Assembly: GCA_951230915.1 (NCBI GenBank)
Contig: OX579634.1
Location: 11,000,725-11,064,724, forward strand
Source: Antitrichia curtipendula
Taxonomy: Eukaryota > Streptophyta > Bryopsida > Hypnales > Leucodontaceae
DNA: 64,000 nucleotides
Direction of reading: 5' to 3'
Part shown: piece after piece, positions 25,743 through 38,544 of the stretch
How positions within the stretch are numbered: position 1 is the first letter of the stretch
Layout: each line of letters begins with the position of its first letter
Program-made: the position numbers and the translations under genes
Notes under the pieces: model-generated
Databases searched by the model: none
Told to the model about the DNA's origin: nothing
The model's input: the letters and a program-made list of their open reading frames with translations, nothing else

Positions 25743-27127
25743 TTGACCTTTTGTGTTGACCTAGATTCCTTTATGTCTTTGAAGTGGAAATATTTTAAAT
25801 CTGCATATTTTCTTTAATTTTTATAATCAAGATCCCACAGAAAGTTGTATTGTTATTTGATAGCCAATATAAACAATAATTAAATCATAATATATATAAC
25901 TTTAGTAGCCCTCATCTTATATTTAAGTTATTAAAGGCTATCCATGAAAAAATATAAAGTTCGTATTTCTCCAAATTTAATACAATGTGTTAAGATTATA
26001 GTCTTAAATTGGACTTGTATTAATTCTAACTTTATATTTATCTTACCAATTTAGAAGTTTAGAAAGTTATTTCTAAATGAATATTAGTGTATTGGTCTCA
26101 TGTAGATGTAGAGAAACTTGAATAAATGCAACACCATCACTATATTACAAATATGCAAATTAAGATATATTGTGTTGTCATGTGCAAATATATTGATTGC
26201 AATAGAAAGACACCATATTGTTGGACTATGAATTATTAAGTATTCTAGACATGATAGATTCATTAGTGTAGTTGCTTGGTTTTTTGTAGAAGCAAAAAAA
26301 ACAAGGATTTTTGTCACTTTAGACGCTAATATCTTGCAATCTACACAATGGAAATTTCTGAAATTTTTTCCACATCTTTTTCAAACCAGTGTACTACAAG
26401 ATCCTACATTTACATGTGTCCAAAAATATTTAAAAATAAAATAAAATTTGGTACCTATATTAGAAATGGAGTTTTGGAGCGTTTTTGGTGAAAACATAGT
26501 CAAAAACCTTGAGGGGTTAAAAAAACACACCAAAAAATGAGTTCATAAGAACTTACCCAAACTTTCACTATTTGTCACTGGAGGGAACAACAGTCTTTTT
26601 AAGGGTAGGTTTGAACTCGAAACTTAAAAAATTAGTCAATAACATTAATTTGTTAATTAACTCTAGTCGCTGCGGATTTAAAAGGTATGATGGATGTAGA
26701 AACAAAGAATACATCAATAATTGGCCACAGCCGTATTTTTGTGACTACCTTGGTCACAGTGTCTGTACTTTGTTTCCAAAAATCCTCTCTCCCATGGAGA
26801 ATCTGTGTGGCCATGGCCATGGCATGAACCCCAAGCTTGCGGCATGGTACTCGGATTCTCATGCGCATCCGAGCTTCAGCTGCGTCGCGAGCTTCCTGGA
26901 AATCAGTACTCCGTATTATTTCTAACTTAGTGCTCAAAAGTGAATGTTCTCAACTGGAATTTAATCATTCTGTTTTTTGCTCAAAACGACTGACAGCAGT
27001 TGCGGACGTACTAGCTCCATTTTGTAACTGCAAACAAGAAGTGAACCAGCGAAGCACGTTAACTCAAGGGAAAAAGCGGCTAAGTCTGCAGGGAAGAAAG
27101 AGTGAGTCAGTCACTGTCCAGTCCAGT
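25743..27127. other. Spacer with an inverted fragment of the TTAACCCC repeat
   Basis: Positions about 26,327-26,520 match the left part of the long-form repeat in reverse orientation, ending in CTTGAGGGGTTAA. From 26,650 to 27,120 the base composition is more even, but no domain or splice structure supports a gene. Confidence 0.6.
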
Positions 27128-28011
27128 ACTGTACAGTACCCGGCAACTTTGAATCGTCCACCCCATTCTGCCAATCAAAAGAACTTTGAACAATATATAT
27201 TATGATTGACATTTTTTGTCTTGCATGATCAACAGTCAATTCTTACACACTTCCAATCAAGCATACCAAATTTGGGTTTCAAAAAAGTAAAATTGTATTT
27301 TTAGTGAATTATTTCACTTAAAATTCATAGTTTTATATGATAATTGATTGATAATCGTTGGTGATTAATTTTTTTAATTTCAATTGCGACAATATATAGG
27401 AAACATTTACACGCACATCTTTCCTTCAATAGACATTTCCAAAAACTTTTAGAATTTCCTCACAAAGGTTTCAAAGGTTGTCGTGACAATGTCCAATTTT
27501 TGAAAAATAGATATTTCTTTATTGTAATTAGATTTTTCTATTTGACCTTTATGTTGTTACTAATTTTGTACATTTGAACATGAATGTATAGTTGTTTTGC
27601 CAAAATCTAATTACAATAAAGAAATATCTATTTTTCAAAAATTGGACATTGTCACGACAACCTTTGAAACCTTTGTGAGGAAATTCTAAAAGTTTTTGGA
27701 AATGCCTATTGAAGGAAAGATGTGCGTGTAGGTATTTCCTACATATTGCCGCAATTGAATTAAAAAAATTCATCATCTATATTTTTCAATGAATTATTGT
27801 ATAAAATCATTAAAATTTAATGAAAGAATTCACCAAAAATAGAATTTTGATTTTCTGAAATTCAAATTTGGTATGCTTGATCGGAATTGCATAAGAAGTG
27901 AATGTTAATTATGCAAGATGAAAAATGTTAACCATATGATACATTCTACAATTTTCTTTTGACTGGCAAAATGGAGTGGACGATTCGTGCTTGCCGGGTA
28001 CTGTACTGTAG
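27128..28011. mobile_element. Fold-back element, arms of about 410 bases
   Basis: The left arm, about 27,128-27,537, is the reverse complement of the right arm, about 27,602-28,011, around a loop of about 64 bases. The inner 120 bases of each arm (27,417-27,537 and 27,602-27,722) differ at about one position. The outer arms are clearly diverged but still pair, up to the ends with ACAGTACCCGGCAA. No coding capacity. A transcript would form a long double-stranded RNA. Confidence 0.92.
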
Positions 28012-29820
28012 TATCACTTGCTTCCTGAGTGGCAACTTGGTGTTTTTTTTTTTTTTTGGCACACATAGAATTTTACGTCGACGGTTAACCCCGTAGCGCT
28101 CTCAAGTCTCAAGTCGAAAATCTAGACGACAAACAGAGAGATTGCAAGCGCTTTTTTAACCCCCGAATTCCTCGTTCATCCAAATCAGTGCTTGACTTTT
28201 CAAAACCACACTTTTTGTACGATGAATATTGACGAAATTTGAGGTAAATATATAATATATAATCCGTATTTATTTACAAAGATCTAAGCAAAAACATTCA
28301 GAAATTCAAGAAAGGACTCCGACGCTGCGGGGTTCGGAAAGTACAGTACCTGCAGACGCAGTATAGTAAGAAAGAGGTTCAGTTGTTTCTGCACCAAACT
28401 CTTGTATTGACTTGTAGCTTGGTGCCGAAACACCATCCTTTCTACTACTGATGTTTACAAGTATATATATATATATATATGTAACTTTGGTTGATGAAAC
28501 CAAAGTTTTCCTACCTTTGACAGATCGATCGATCGATCGAGTGGTCCAGACTCCAGAACCGACAAATTCCTGTTTAATACATATGTCCTTGCAGTCTCTA
28601 AATAATTGAAGTTGACCACTGGAAACCATTTGTCTGTAATGCGTAAAAGAGAATCCACTCCTCATGTTGCTGGCTAGCTACAGAAGCTAGAGTGACGAGC
28701 ATTACAAAGTTGCTAGCTGTCGGGTAGGTCCGAGCAGTTTCGGTCTACAGCAGGTACCCCAATCATGCGAATGGTCAATTTAATTTAATTTTCATCATGA
28801 AGACGGAATCACATGTGCACCGTTCCCCCATGTGGGCATCTCTCCTGTAGCTAGCTAGACGTGACCAACCTATGCCACGTTTGTAGATCATCCACATATG
28901 CACATATATAGTAGATAATTGGGCAAATTCATATGCAAAGTGCACTAGATCTACACTAGATCTACTAGCCATATCTATATCTACAGCATTGTATGCCTCG
29001 AAGTTAGGATTCCTACCCTCATCGATCCCCTCCCGGCTCCCGAAATCAATCAAATCATTTCAATTTCTTCCTTTCTTGAGCCAGGGTTCACCGTACCATG
29101 AGAATGGAATTGCGCCAGTTTAACGAAATTGACGTAGGAAGTAGAGATAAACTCAAGGTTGTGTATTCGGAAATAGCCGAAACAATTAACGTGGGGCGTC
29201 GATTTCCATAACAGTCGATCGAGCTTTCGAATCTCTGAATTGTCAAAGATCGGATCGCCATCACTAAGATGTCATAGAGCCAATTCATGCTGTGTCGATC
29301 AGCTCTTTCAAAGAATTTCAATATATTTCCGTACTGAGAGTCAGGAAGCCATAGAGTCTAGGACCGACAATATAATTACTCCGAATTTCCAATCAATACT
29401 ATTGAAATACATCCCATACGATGAAACGATTTAGAAATTAATAAAGGAAGCGTGGAGATTGATACTCACAATATCAATATCACAAGAATCTTCAAAGCAC
29501 ACACAGCACAAACAAGTTTCATGCAAAGACACACTTACTCATCACAACGTCACCATGGGAATTGTGCAAACGAGTAACCCCACACCAGTCATTGACTACG
29601 AAGTTGCAAAGGCTCCTGACACCATATTGTGGTAAATCTTATAGCCACTTAAATTTCTCAAGCCGCACATGTGGCGCGAGCTGTATTCAATACTACCAAA
29701 GAAATGCATCTCAGTGGAAATTAAATCGTTAAATAGCACAAAAGAATGTTGAATTAATCGGAAAAAAACAAAACGTGACAGTACAAATCGAGAACAAATA
29801 CTTGCTCAATCCTAACTAAA
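28012..29820. other. Spacer and 3' flank of laccase 2
   Basis: No supported gene. It holds an (AT)n run at 28,462-28,480 and a (GATC)n run at 28,523-28,540. The last few hundred bases should include the laccase 2 3' UTR. Confidence 0.5.
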
Positions 29821-32800
29821 TTACAAACACACAGGCAGTGGATGCGTCGGTGGCTTCAATGTCAGCCCCCCTCCATTCTTCGTAATGAATGCCATCATCA
29901 TCCCCCACGATTTATGCCTCTCAAAGTGACAATGCATGAGCCACACGCCAGGATTGTTCGCGTGAAACCTAATAGCTAACCACCCTGGATTCGGAACGCC
30001 AAACGTATTGAACAACGGTGGATCCACAAGATTGAAGTTGGCTGGATCCTTAGCAGGGTTGTAGATTCCATAGCCTCTTCCCACAACATAGAAGTCATGC
30101 CCGTGGAGATGAAACGGATGATCTAAAACACCAGCAGCGTACACATTCTGAAGCACCACTTGCACAACGTCGCCATAGTTCAAAGTTTTCACTCGGGTTC
30201 CCCTGGAGCCGAAGAAGTAGTTGCGGTCGGGTGAGACTAAGCTGATATTAAGCGAGGGTGGCTTATCGGGGAAATCCGCGGTGTAGACGCCGTTGGCGCC
30301 GCTGGCGTAAGCTTGAAGGATGGAAGTGCCTACAGGATCATCGAATGTGATGTTTTGGATTGCGCCCACGATTTTCTGGAAACAAGGCTCGGAGGGGTTG
30401 CAAAAGACGAAGGCGATGTTGACTGTGTAAATCAGGTCCTGGTCAGGGGTTTTCTTTAAAGTGTAGGTGCCGAGATTCTTGAGCTTGGCGACGTATTTGT
30501 CCATGGGCTTCAGGGTGACGTTGTTGGGGAACTTGGGGATGATGACTTTCGAGGGAAGGGCGTTTGTGTATTCGAATAAACCGAGTGCGGAGATGTGGGG
30601 AGGAGGGAAGCCGACGCCAATTGCAACCGGACCAACGTCGAATCCGAAATAATATTTCCCTGAAGTTCAAGCAACTTACTAACATCAGTTTAAATATCAC
30701 TTAGACATTCTTCATTTACTGCTAAGTTCAGATTAAGGATAACTGTACGCGGCACAACAGCTAGAAAAGAGGGAAAGGAAATTCAGTTCCGTATTGTCAC
30801 GTGATCCATCAGTTTTGTATTATCACCAGTTTCGCTATTCGACAAAGGAAAGCTAGCACGTTACCGAAACTAGCTGTCATTGACTTATGCAGACATGTAA
30901 CACTGACACTTGAGTCTAGCTTTTAGAGCACTTGAGTGTATGACAAGCTAAAGGAATAAGGAATGAGTCTCGAACAAAAGTAAAAAAGGAGTCTAACCAA
31001 TTCGGATATCAGAAGACTAAAAAGTGACCAAAGAACTGAGCTTACTTAGGAAGCAAGTCTGACACACGCCTAAGTTCACTTTGAAGATATTTTTTACTCC
31101 CTCTATTTCTGAAAAAAATCCATGTCTTTTCTAGAAATAGAGTTAATATTACAAGAGTGAAGAAGAAATATTGTGCAGACTGACCTGGAGTCTTGCTTGT
31201 GATGAGGAGGACGTCGGTGGTCTGTCCAGGGGTGATAGCAATAAGGTCCTCTCTGAACGGTTTCAGATAGTTTCCATCTGCGCCGACAACGGTGATCTTG
31301 TGACCGCCAACTCGGAAAAAGTAATCGTTGTTCATGGCGGCGTTGATAATCCGAAGAAGGTAGGTTTTGTTCGGCTTCACTTTGTACTGGGTCGTCTCAC
31401 CAGCTGGCAGTCATCATATCAACTGTTAATATCATTCAGAAAGACCAAGAAATTAAAGACAAAAACAAATCGAGTTCATCATTTATACAGTGTAAAACTG
31501 AAATCCAACACGCCTAAGTAATCTAATACCGCCAGAATTAAATAATCAGGGAAGATCATTGCACGTTTAGGTCCAGAAACAAAGGAAAGAGTTTCTCTTT
31601 TGCTGAAGCAGACTAAAAGCTTACCTTTGGAGCAGTTATAGAGAGGTCCCGGGTTGCCATTGACGGTAGGGGTAATAGTAGTGATGTTCTCTGCAGGAGC
31701 AGCCGTGTTAAGGAAACCAGCTTCGTACGCGTTTGGCTCTATTCCAAACCATTCTCCTGCAAATTGTCAAGAAGCGTAATGTAAGTACGGATTGATACGA
31801 CATGTTTAATACTGGCAAAATTTGGTCCAATTTTTTTCTTAAAGGAAAACAGATAGTTGCGAAACTCAAAATGGGAAGCCGGACTAACCAAGGATAATGG
31901 GAATCTCAGCTTCAACTGCGCCATATGGTGGCTTCACCTTCGGCTTTACAATCAAGGCACCATGCACCGTGGCTCTCAACCAGTTGATATGAGCGTGGTA
32001 GAAGAACGTCCCGCTTTGACCGGTCACGGTAAACTCGTAAATGTATGAGCCGCCTTGCTGGATAGGACACTGCGTGATGTACGCTGGCCCATCCGCGTAG
32101 TTGGAGCCAAGTTGTTTGATTCCATGCCTGAAGAGAGTAACACGGAAAATTTATAAGCTTAACGAAAAGATAATAATATGCTCACTAAGGAGGTATGCAA
32201 TCTCTAAAAAATTGTGGTAATGCATTCCGAATTTACCGGTTTTACTAACTTCAAGAATAAATCAATACAAGTTGCCAATGAACGAAGAAAGGAGAAAGAG
32301 AGACGCACCAGTGCAGAGTAACAGGGTAGAGCTGCTTGTTTGTCACCGTGATGACGAGTGTGTCATCCTCATCAATAATCACAGTAGGACCCGGGGAGAT
32401 TCCGTTCACCGTGGCCACGGTGACAGTGTGGCAATCTCTTGTCAATGTTGCGTTCTCCACCTGCAACAAATACAACGTTCAATGAATATTAGACATGGCT
32501 ATGCAAGTCCATTTTTTGTACTCCCCGTAGGATAGTTCGTAGTGTGTATTGATCTAACCAAACCTGTACACGCTAGAGTACACTCAATCTCTGAGAAAAA
32601 ATCCAAGGGAAAAGTTAAATCCTTATTGATAATAGTCTACATGGAAAGCGAATTAATGAATGTTTAGATCAAGAGCACAGGTAGATCTAGTTGCAATATC
32701 TAATGTCCAATACAGAGCATTCCAAGTTTGTTTTTTAAATTTGTGAAGAGAATCAAACTTCTTTTCAAGTATATCATGACAGATAAGTGGAGCACTCACT

Positions 32801-32898
32801 GTCCAATAGAGGTAGTGTTTCTTCGCCGACGCCTGGGAGGCGAAGACGGCCACCAACATGGTGATCACAGTCAGAGTCTTCAGCGCCATTGAAGCCAT
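29821..32898 (-). CDS. LAC: Laccase 2 (secreted multicopper oxidase), six exons
   Basis: Exons on the minus strand: 32898-32800, 32460-32309, 32127-31889, 31756-31625, 31403-31185 and 30659-29821 (99, 152, 239, 132, 219 and 839 bases), giving 559 residues. The signal peptide is [20 protein letters not shown]. Copper motifs sit at the same positions as in laccase 1: HWHG 83-86, HAH 128-130, HPFHLHGH 461-468, [12 protein letters not shown] 523-534, with type-1 Cys524 and axial Met534. Exons 1-3 equal those of laccase 1 in length; intron 5 is longer (525 against 156 bases). It arose by tandem duplication with laccase 1, about 14 kb away on the same strand. An upstream in-frame ATG near 32,952 is less likely as the start because it has no counterpart in laccase 1. 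Confidence 0.95.
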
Positions 32899-34240
32899 CT
32901 TCGAATATGACTGAAGATCCGAAAAAAAAGTATGCGGGTACGTTTTCAGCACTAACTAATGTACGTCGACTGGATCATGAGAAATGATCAGACCTGAAAA
33001 AACACGGCCATTCAAAACTTCTGTAACTGAAACTGGTGGTTGAAATATGAAGTGCTTAAACTACCTAGACAAATAGTTTCAAATCAAGCACCTACACTAA
33101 TCCCTCCGACGTATCAATATGAAAAGCTTAAGAAGCTACCTAGTAGATTAAAAACCTGCTAAATGAAAAGAGCTGGATCAGAAAAACTCACGAGCTTCTA
33201 AAAGTGTGTTCCCCACTCTCCTCACCGACTGTCGGCAGATGGCGAAAGTGGTCGAATAAAGCGACCTGTTTTTGTTTTTATCTGTAACATGGTCAATTTT
33301 ACCAATCGTTAATATCAACCAAACAATCAATTCAATTCGTAATGTCATAGATCCAGTACTAGCTAGATTCGGAGCCTGTAAACATCGACCTCATTGCTAA
33401 CCGGTAATTAAGCATTTCAAAAATGAAAGCAAGATCATACAGCCAGCTGAAGAAAGATCAAAGCTAGACATACGATTAATATCTGATCGACTGCGAAATA
33501 TTTCACCTCAATTTTCAAGTACGTTTTCAAAGTTTTCAGGATCGAAATGGTCGGAACAGAAGGTGCTGGCCTGCTGCAAGAACTACAAAGAGCTGAACCA
33601 GCGGCGAGTCGACGACGTCCAGTAGTGATGTAAATCTAATCACTACCAAGTAACTTTGAATGATTGTATCCACAGGCGCAGACCCCAAGTCCTGTCAGTA
33701 GAAGCAAGCTCCTACGTCGAGGACGATGTTGCTACTGAAGGCGTTCTAAGAAGTGGTGATATATATATCCCCACTAAGTAGTCCACCTACAGCAGGCCTG
33801 TCCACTGTGTATGTTAGCCTTGGCTTGGGCTCCAGTGAAGTCTCGATCGGTGGTGAGCTACCTTGTCAGTGACAGAGGTGTCCGCGCTAACTTATACCCG
33901 GATTCAACATGGAAATAGGCGCGATTGATATATTTTAATTATTAAGGATGCTAGCTTACACAAGTGGATCCAACAATTGCTTCAAACGCCGATTCCTTCG
34001 ATCCCAAGTCTCCGGGGTTAGAAAAAACAGCTTGGTCTCGAATATTCGTTGCTAGTAGGTCCTACACCCAAACTAATTCCCTCCCCACGCGCTAAATACA
34101 GAAACTCAGGAATAGCTTACCAGTTTATTAGAATCATGGATTTGCACTGCAACTAGAGGGTTGCTTCTGTTTCTGGTATTACAGCATTACAGCGTAAGTT
34201 GGGAATTTCAACGCCTTCGACACGTATTTAATTCCTTTTC
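32899..34240 (-). promoter_or_regulatory. Laccase 2 upstream region, duplicated with that of laccase 1
   Basis: The probable 5'-UTR intron runs from the donor at 33191 (GTGAGT) to the acceptor at 32911. The conserved 46-base block is at 33648-33693 and a TATAAG box at 33891-33896 (minus strand). Further shared islands include AACAATTGC...CAAACGCCGAT near 33,975 and TTTCAACGCCTT near 34,205. Similarity to the laccase 1 flank ends near the MITE at 34,294. Confidence 0.6.
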
Positions 34241-34293
34241 TCTAGATCGACCCCTGTGTGCCGACCCCTGTGTGCCGAGCCCTGTGTGTGCGC

Positions 34294-34528
34294 GGCCAGG
34301 GAGGATTGACCCCTGTATTGCCCCATCAAAGGGTAAATGTAAAAATTGCCCCCTATTTTGTGCCGCTTAAGTTTTGTATTCCTTCACGCCTCCAAACTAA
34401 TTTGGGGTCTCTGATTGCAAATATGAATTCAAAATTTCAAAATTTTATCATGTGCAGCAAATAAAAAATTCCAGTGTTTTCTGCAGGAGTAAAACACGGG
34501 GCAGTACAGGGGTCAATCCTCCCTGGCC
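34294..34528. mobile_element. MITE with 22-bp terminal inverted repeats
   Basis: The ends are GGCCAGGGAGGATTGACCCC and its reverse complement, about 235 bases apart. The interior matches the element at 11,106. The flanks CTGTGTGTGCGC and CCTGTGCGCC are similar and may be an imperfect 8-9-bp target duplication, which would fit a Mutator or hAT origin. Confidence 0.85.
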
Positions 34529-36396
34529 CCTGTGCGCCGGATGCGTCACGAGAGCAGGCTCTACTGCCTCTACAGTCTAAGTTACAAATCTCCAGTTTTC
34601 ACTTCTTGTCTGAATCCACTAGGAGCTCATACATATGTATAAATCCCGATCCCAGACTCACGCAACACAAGAGTCAAGCACACGATTAGCTTAAATAATA
34701 GCTCGCCAGGCAAGCCTGAGCCATCTGTCATGCTCATTTCACTGATGTTACACTCGATGACTCAAGTCCGCACTTCGGTGAGTATGTAACAATTGAAATT
34801 AATCTCAAATTGAACTTTTAAATTCATTCTGCTAACCGTCTTCGCTTGACCGTCGGATGTGTAGTACAGGACAACATATCCTTGTTGTAATGAAAATATT
34901 TAGTTTAACTTCTACTACAATTCAAATTATAAAATAATTAAAAAGGTCAGCAAGCAGCTTTGTCGGGCGCTCAGGGAATCTTCGTGCTCGAATTTCTTGC
35001 TGAGGTCATGATCTCCTCACCTCCCCCTCAGATCTACACTTCCCAAGGCTGCTTCTCAATCTGCACACAACAAAAGTCCACCTGAGTGGATCGACACCTG
35101 GTGTTTGTCTTCATGTGTGCAGTGTTTCGGCACGCCAAAGTACATGCAGGTGAATCCCCATAACGCACGCTTGCTTGCTAGCTAGCTAGCTAGCCAAGAG
35201 CGAGGTGCTTGTTGCACATTCCCAGAAAATTAAGCAAACGAAAAGGTAGCTAGGTTTATCTTGTCTGCAGTACATATTTTATATGTTTATGATCGATGGT
35301 ACGTTTGCGGCAACCACCTGCTGTAAAGTACAGTACATGGCGCTCCTGCACAGCCAGTGTGGAGTAGTATTTCCGGAAGGAGAAGGACCACGGTGAGTGA
35401 AGTTCCATCGTAAAATTTATTATTGTCCAGAGCTAGCTACAGTAGCACGAATCGTGCAATAACGCCAAATAAACAAAGGAGAGTGACACCGAGACTGTAT
35501 ATATACAGGGATTACTAAGCTTACAGGGTACAGTACAGGGATTCGTAAGGGTCAAAGTCGTCGTCAATGCGGATAATACGAGTTCCGTATTCCAGGAGCT
35601 GAGGTCAACCCAGTGGACTAGCTATTCAGTTTCTCCGGGTCTTTCAGTCTGTACATAGGTTTGCAATTTGCATTGCCAGAGGGGTAACGTACGGTTACAT
35701 TGCACGTCGTACCTCGAGAAAAACGTACTTATCTTACTGTCTCTTACTTATTCCAGTGAAACTGTATTCCCTAGTTGCAGACAACTGAATTCCCTGCAAA
35801 TTTTCAGGGCACATTTCTACGTTTTTCCCGCGTCGATCTGTGACTTCGTCTATATTGATGTTTCCCTGTTGCCAAGTGCAGTCAGTTTTGCGGTGACCCT
35901 GTTTATATGGACAATCATGCACTTATGTTGTAGTGTATATGCCCACCTCCTGTTGAAGTTTTCCTGCTTCGATGTATAAACTCGACTCTTGTACTGTACA
36001 CGATTGCATTATTTACCATTATTCCACTTAATTGCAGGGTCTAATTAGGTTGGTTGACCATGCTTAACTTATATGTGCAGTTCATGTTCTTATTATTAGC
36101 GTGGTCAACTTAATCATGGTCCACCTAATCGTGATCTATACATCATCTTATGCTAAATAGTTTCTCATTATTTATGCTTGAATTGGATCGGAATAGGTAC
36201 TCCAGCGTTGTACTGGTACAGTGGTTCTGATCGAGTACAATACTAGAGTGGTATATGACGATTAATTTGTATTCCGCATGAGCCTCGTGCCCTCGTCAGG
36301 ATTAGGAGTATCATATATACTTGCATGTGCATGCGTACGTCCGCTTACGGTTTTGCACTTCAGGTAAACATGCGTATTAGTAATCAGATTTTCTAT
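34529..36396. other. Spacer without a recognised gene
   Basis: Short frames only, with no domain. It includes a GCTAGCTAGCTAGC run near 35,175. Confidence 0.45.
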
Positions 36397-36634
36397 CTAC
36401 ACTAAATAGTGAAATTAGGTTGCCCCACACTAATTTCTTGATGCTCTACACTATATAAATAATTATTGTTTCTTTACAAAGATTTACTACTTTTGAATTA
36501 AGTGTAGTTGTAATTGGGACCCATGAATCTCCATGTGTACAAACAGAAATATCTATAGAAATATTTGTTGACTTTGATGGCTTGTAAAGTAATTTTCTTG
36601 AAGTAAGGCAACCTAATTTCACTATTTAGTGTAG
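36397..36634. mobile_element. MITE with perfect 28-bp terminal inverted repeats
   Basis: The first and last 28 bases (36397-36424 and 36607-36634) are exact reverse complements, beginning CTACACTAAATAGTGAAATT. Total length is 238 bases with no coding capacity. The perfect ends suggest fairly recent movement. A target duplication is not clear. The terminus resembles that of the element at 49,011. Confidence 0.9.
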
Positions 36635-38096
36635 GTACCTTGTGGGCGAAAATATTTGTCAACTCATGTATTTTATTAGAGATTGAGAGGTTTGAGAGAA
36701 GTCATTTACAAATAGAATCAAGACATTCCAACAAGAAATGAGCACGGCGGACTTGTTTGTGAAGAACCTGTTGTTTTTCCCTGCTAGTTTTTGTCAATTC
36801 CTATGTTTCCTTGTGTTCTAAGGTAGACACCCCCCAAATGGCACCTGACCTTAAAGCACCATCTACAAGTTGTGTACATTTCCAAAATCAGTTATGTACC
36901 TATTTGGATGGAGCGCTTTCAGAAACAAACTTTGACCCTTAATAACTTTTGCATACGATGTCCAAATGCCACGTTCTCTAGTGCGTTGGAACCTCCTTTC
37001 ACTTGCCAACAAGAATATATGAAAATTTGACCAGTCTAATAGTAGTAACTAGGCTCAGTAGCAAAAAGTGGTGGTTTTGGGTGTACCCACCTTAATGTCA
37101 TTGTAGAGGGGATCTTCAAAGAAATCTTGTACAAAAGAAAATCTTGGATTTTCTTTGCAGGGATTTTCATAAATTCTTTTCAAATCCCCCGTGTGCAATC
37201 CAAATTGGTAGACTTTGCAACACATTTACACATCTTACTTTTCAATGTTGTTTCCACCTAATATTTGGTAGATTTACAAGATGCAATTGTCCCATATTTA
37301 TTGTCAAGGATATTGTGAGGTTGGACAAATATGACTTGTAAGCTGTCAATCTTTTAATGTATAAATTTATTTTATTCATAGAAATCTAACATTTTAGCAG
37401 TTTGTATATTTTAGATACCTAAGATTTTATTTTGAATAATATATGAGATGTTTAAACAAATGAAATCTATATATTATTGTTATTTTTAACTCTTGAAATC
37501 TAGAAAGGGTGAAGACCAAAAATTCTAAAATGTACAAATTAATGAGATTGAAATTCAAATCTACATAAAATTAAGATTACAAAATCTACAAATTATAATG
37601 ATTATGTGCACTAAAATCTACAATAAAGTTAGATTTTATAGGCATAAATCTACATTCTATAATATTGAATTTCATAAATTGAGTTGAAATGGTAGGGGGG
37701 GGGACATTTGCAAATAACACTAAAAAATGCACAAATTCTCCCTTATAAAAAAACCCTATCTCACATTTCCTTGTGAGAGCCACATTTTGTGCGTTTTGAA
37801 AAAACAACTAAATTATGTCAAATTGTCAATGGAGGAGATATGTCCATAGGGAATTCAAATAACGTTTTTTGTGGAGTTTTTTTTGTGATTTTTCAAACAT
37901 TGGGACTACATTGGTAAGGCAAGAGGTCCATAAAGCGCCCATTTAATAGCTGAAACTGGATTTAAGGAGGTGAAATTTCTTGAAATATTTTTTAGGTGAT
38001 TTTCTTTGAAAGACAAATGAAACTGGCATAATGGCATCTAATCCAAGTTGTTTCATATTTTTAGGAGCTTTGTGACATAGGATTTTAAAATTGAAC
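36635..38096. other. Spacer with the second copy of the 11.45-kb repeat
   Basis: Positions about 36,930-37,115 match 11,450-11,635. No gene is seen in the rest. Confidence 0.6.
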
Positions 38097-38177
38097 ACCT
38101 CCTCAAATGTACACTATTTGTACATTGATGGTACATCAAAAAAGCAAAAAATACAAATAGTATACATTTGAGGAGGT
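38097..38177. repeat. miRNA-precursor-sized hairpin (26-bp stem)
   Basis: Arms 38097-38122 and 38152-38177 pair over 26 bases with one mismatch (left arm starts ACCTCCTCAAATGTACACTA), with a 29-base loop. It could be a tiny MITE or a small-RNA hairpin. Confidence 0.75.
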
Positions 38178-38544
38178 GGGTAATGTAAGAGCCTAAACAC
38201 TTTAAGAACCTCCTACCATACTAACCCACACACTAACATGGCCCTCCCCAATGCATTGTCATGATGTTAAAGAGTTGCTAGCTAAGATTGTGGTAATAGT
38301 AGGTGAATGACACAAATGGGAGGTTCAGTAAATGTCAAAATTAGGTGATTGAAGGCATTGGATTGTTTTGCACATTGGAAAAAAACAAGTTTTCTAAAGG
38401 GCTTTCAAGGTTTCAAAAAACTCTTTTTTTTCTAGGGAGGGAGCTTAGCAAAAGTACACAATCCCTAACTTATTTTTGTTGTCCATTTGTATGAATATTT
38501 TGAGAGAACTAAGATAGATTATCTTTTTCTTAGTATTGTAAATT

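Noticed and set aside
26572..26937. Overlapping frames of about 100 codons on both strands
   Set aside because: No recognisable domain, no splice context, and both strands open equally, which suggests chance in a balanced-composition stretch.
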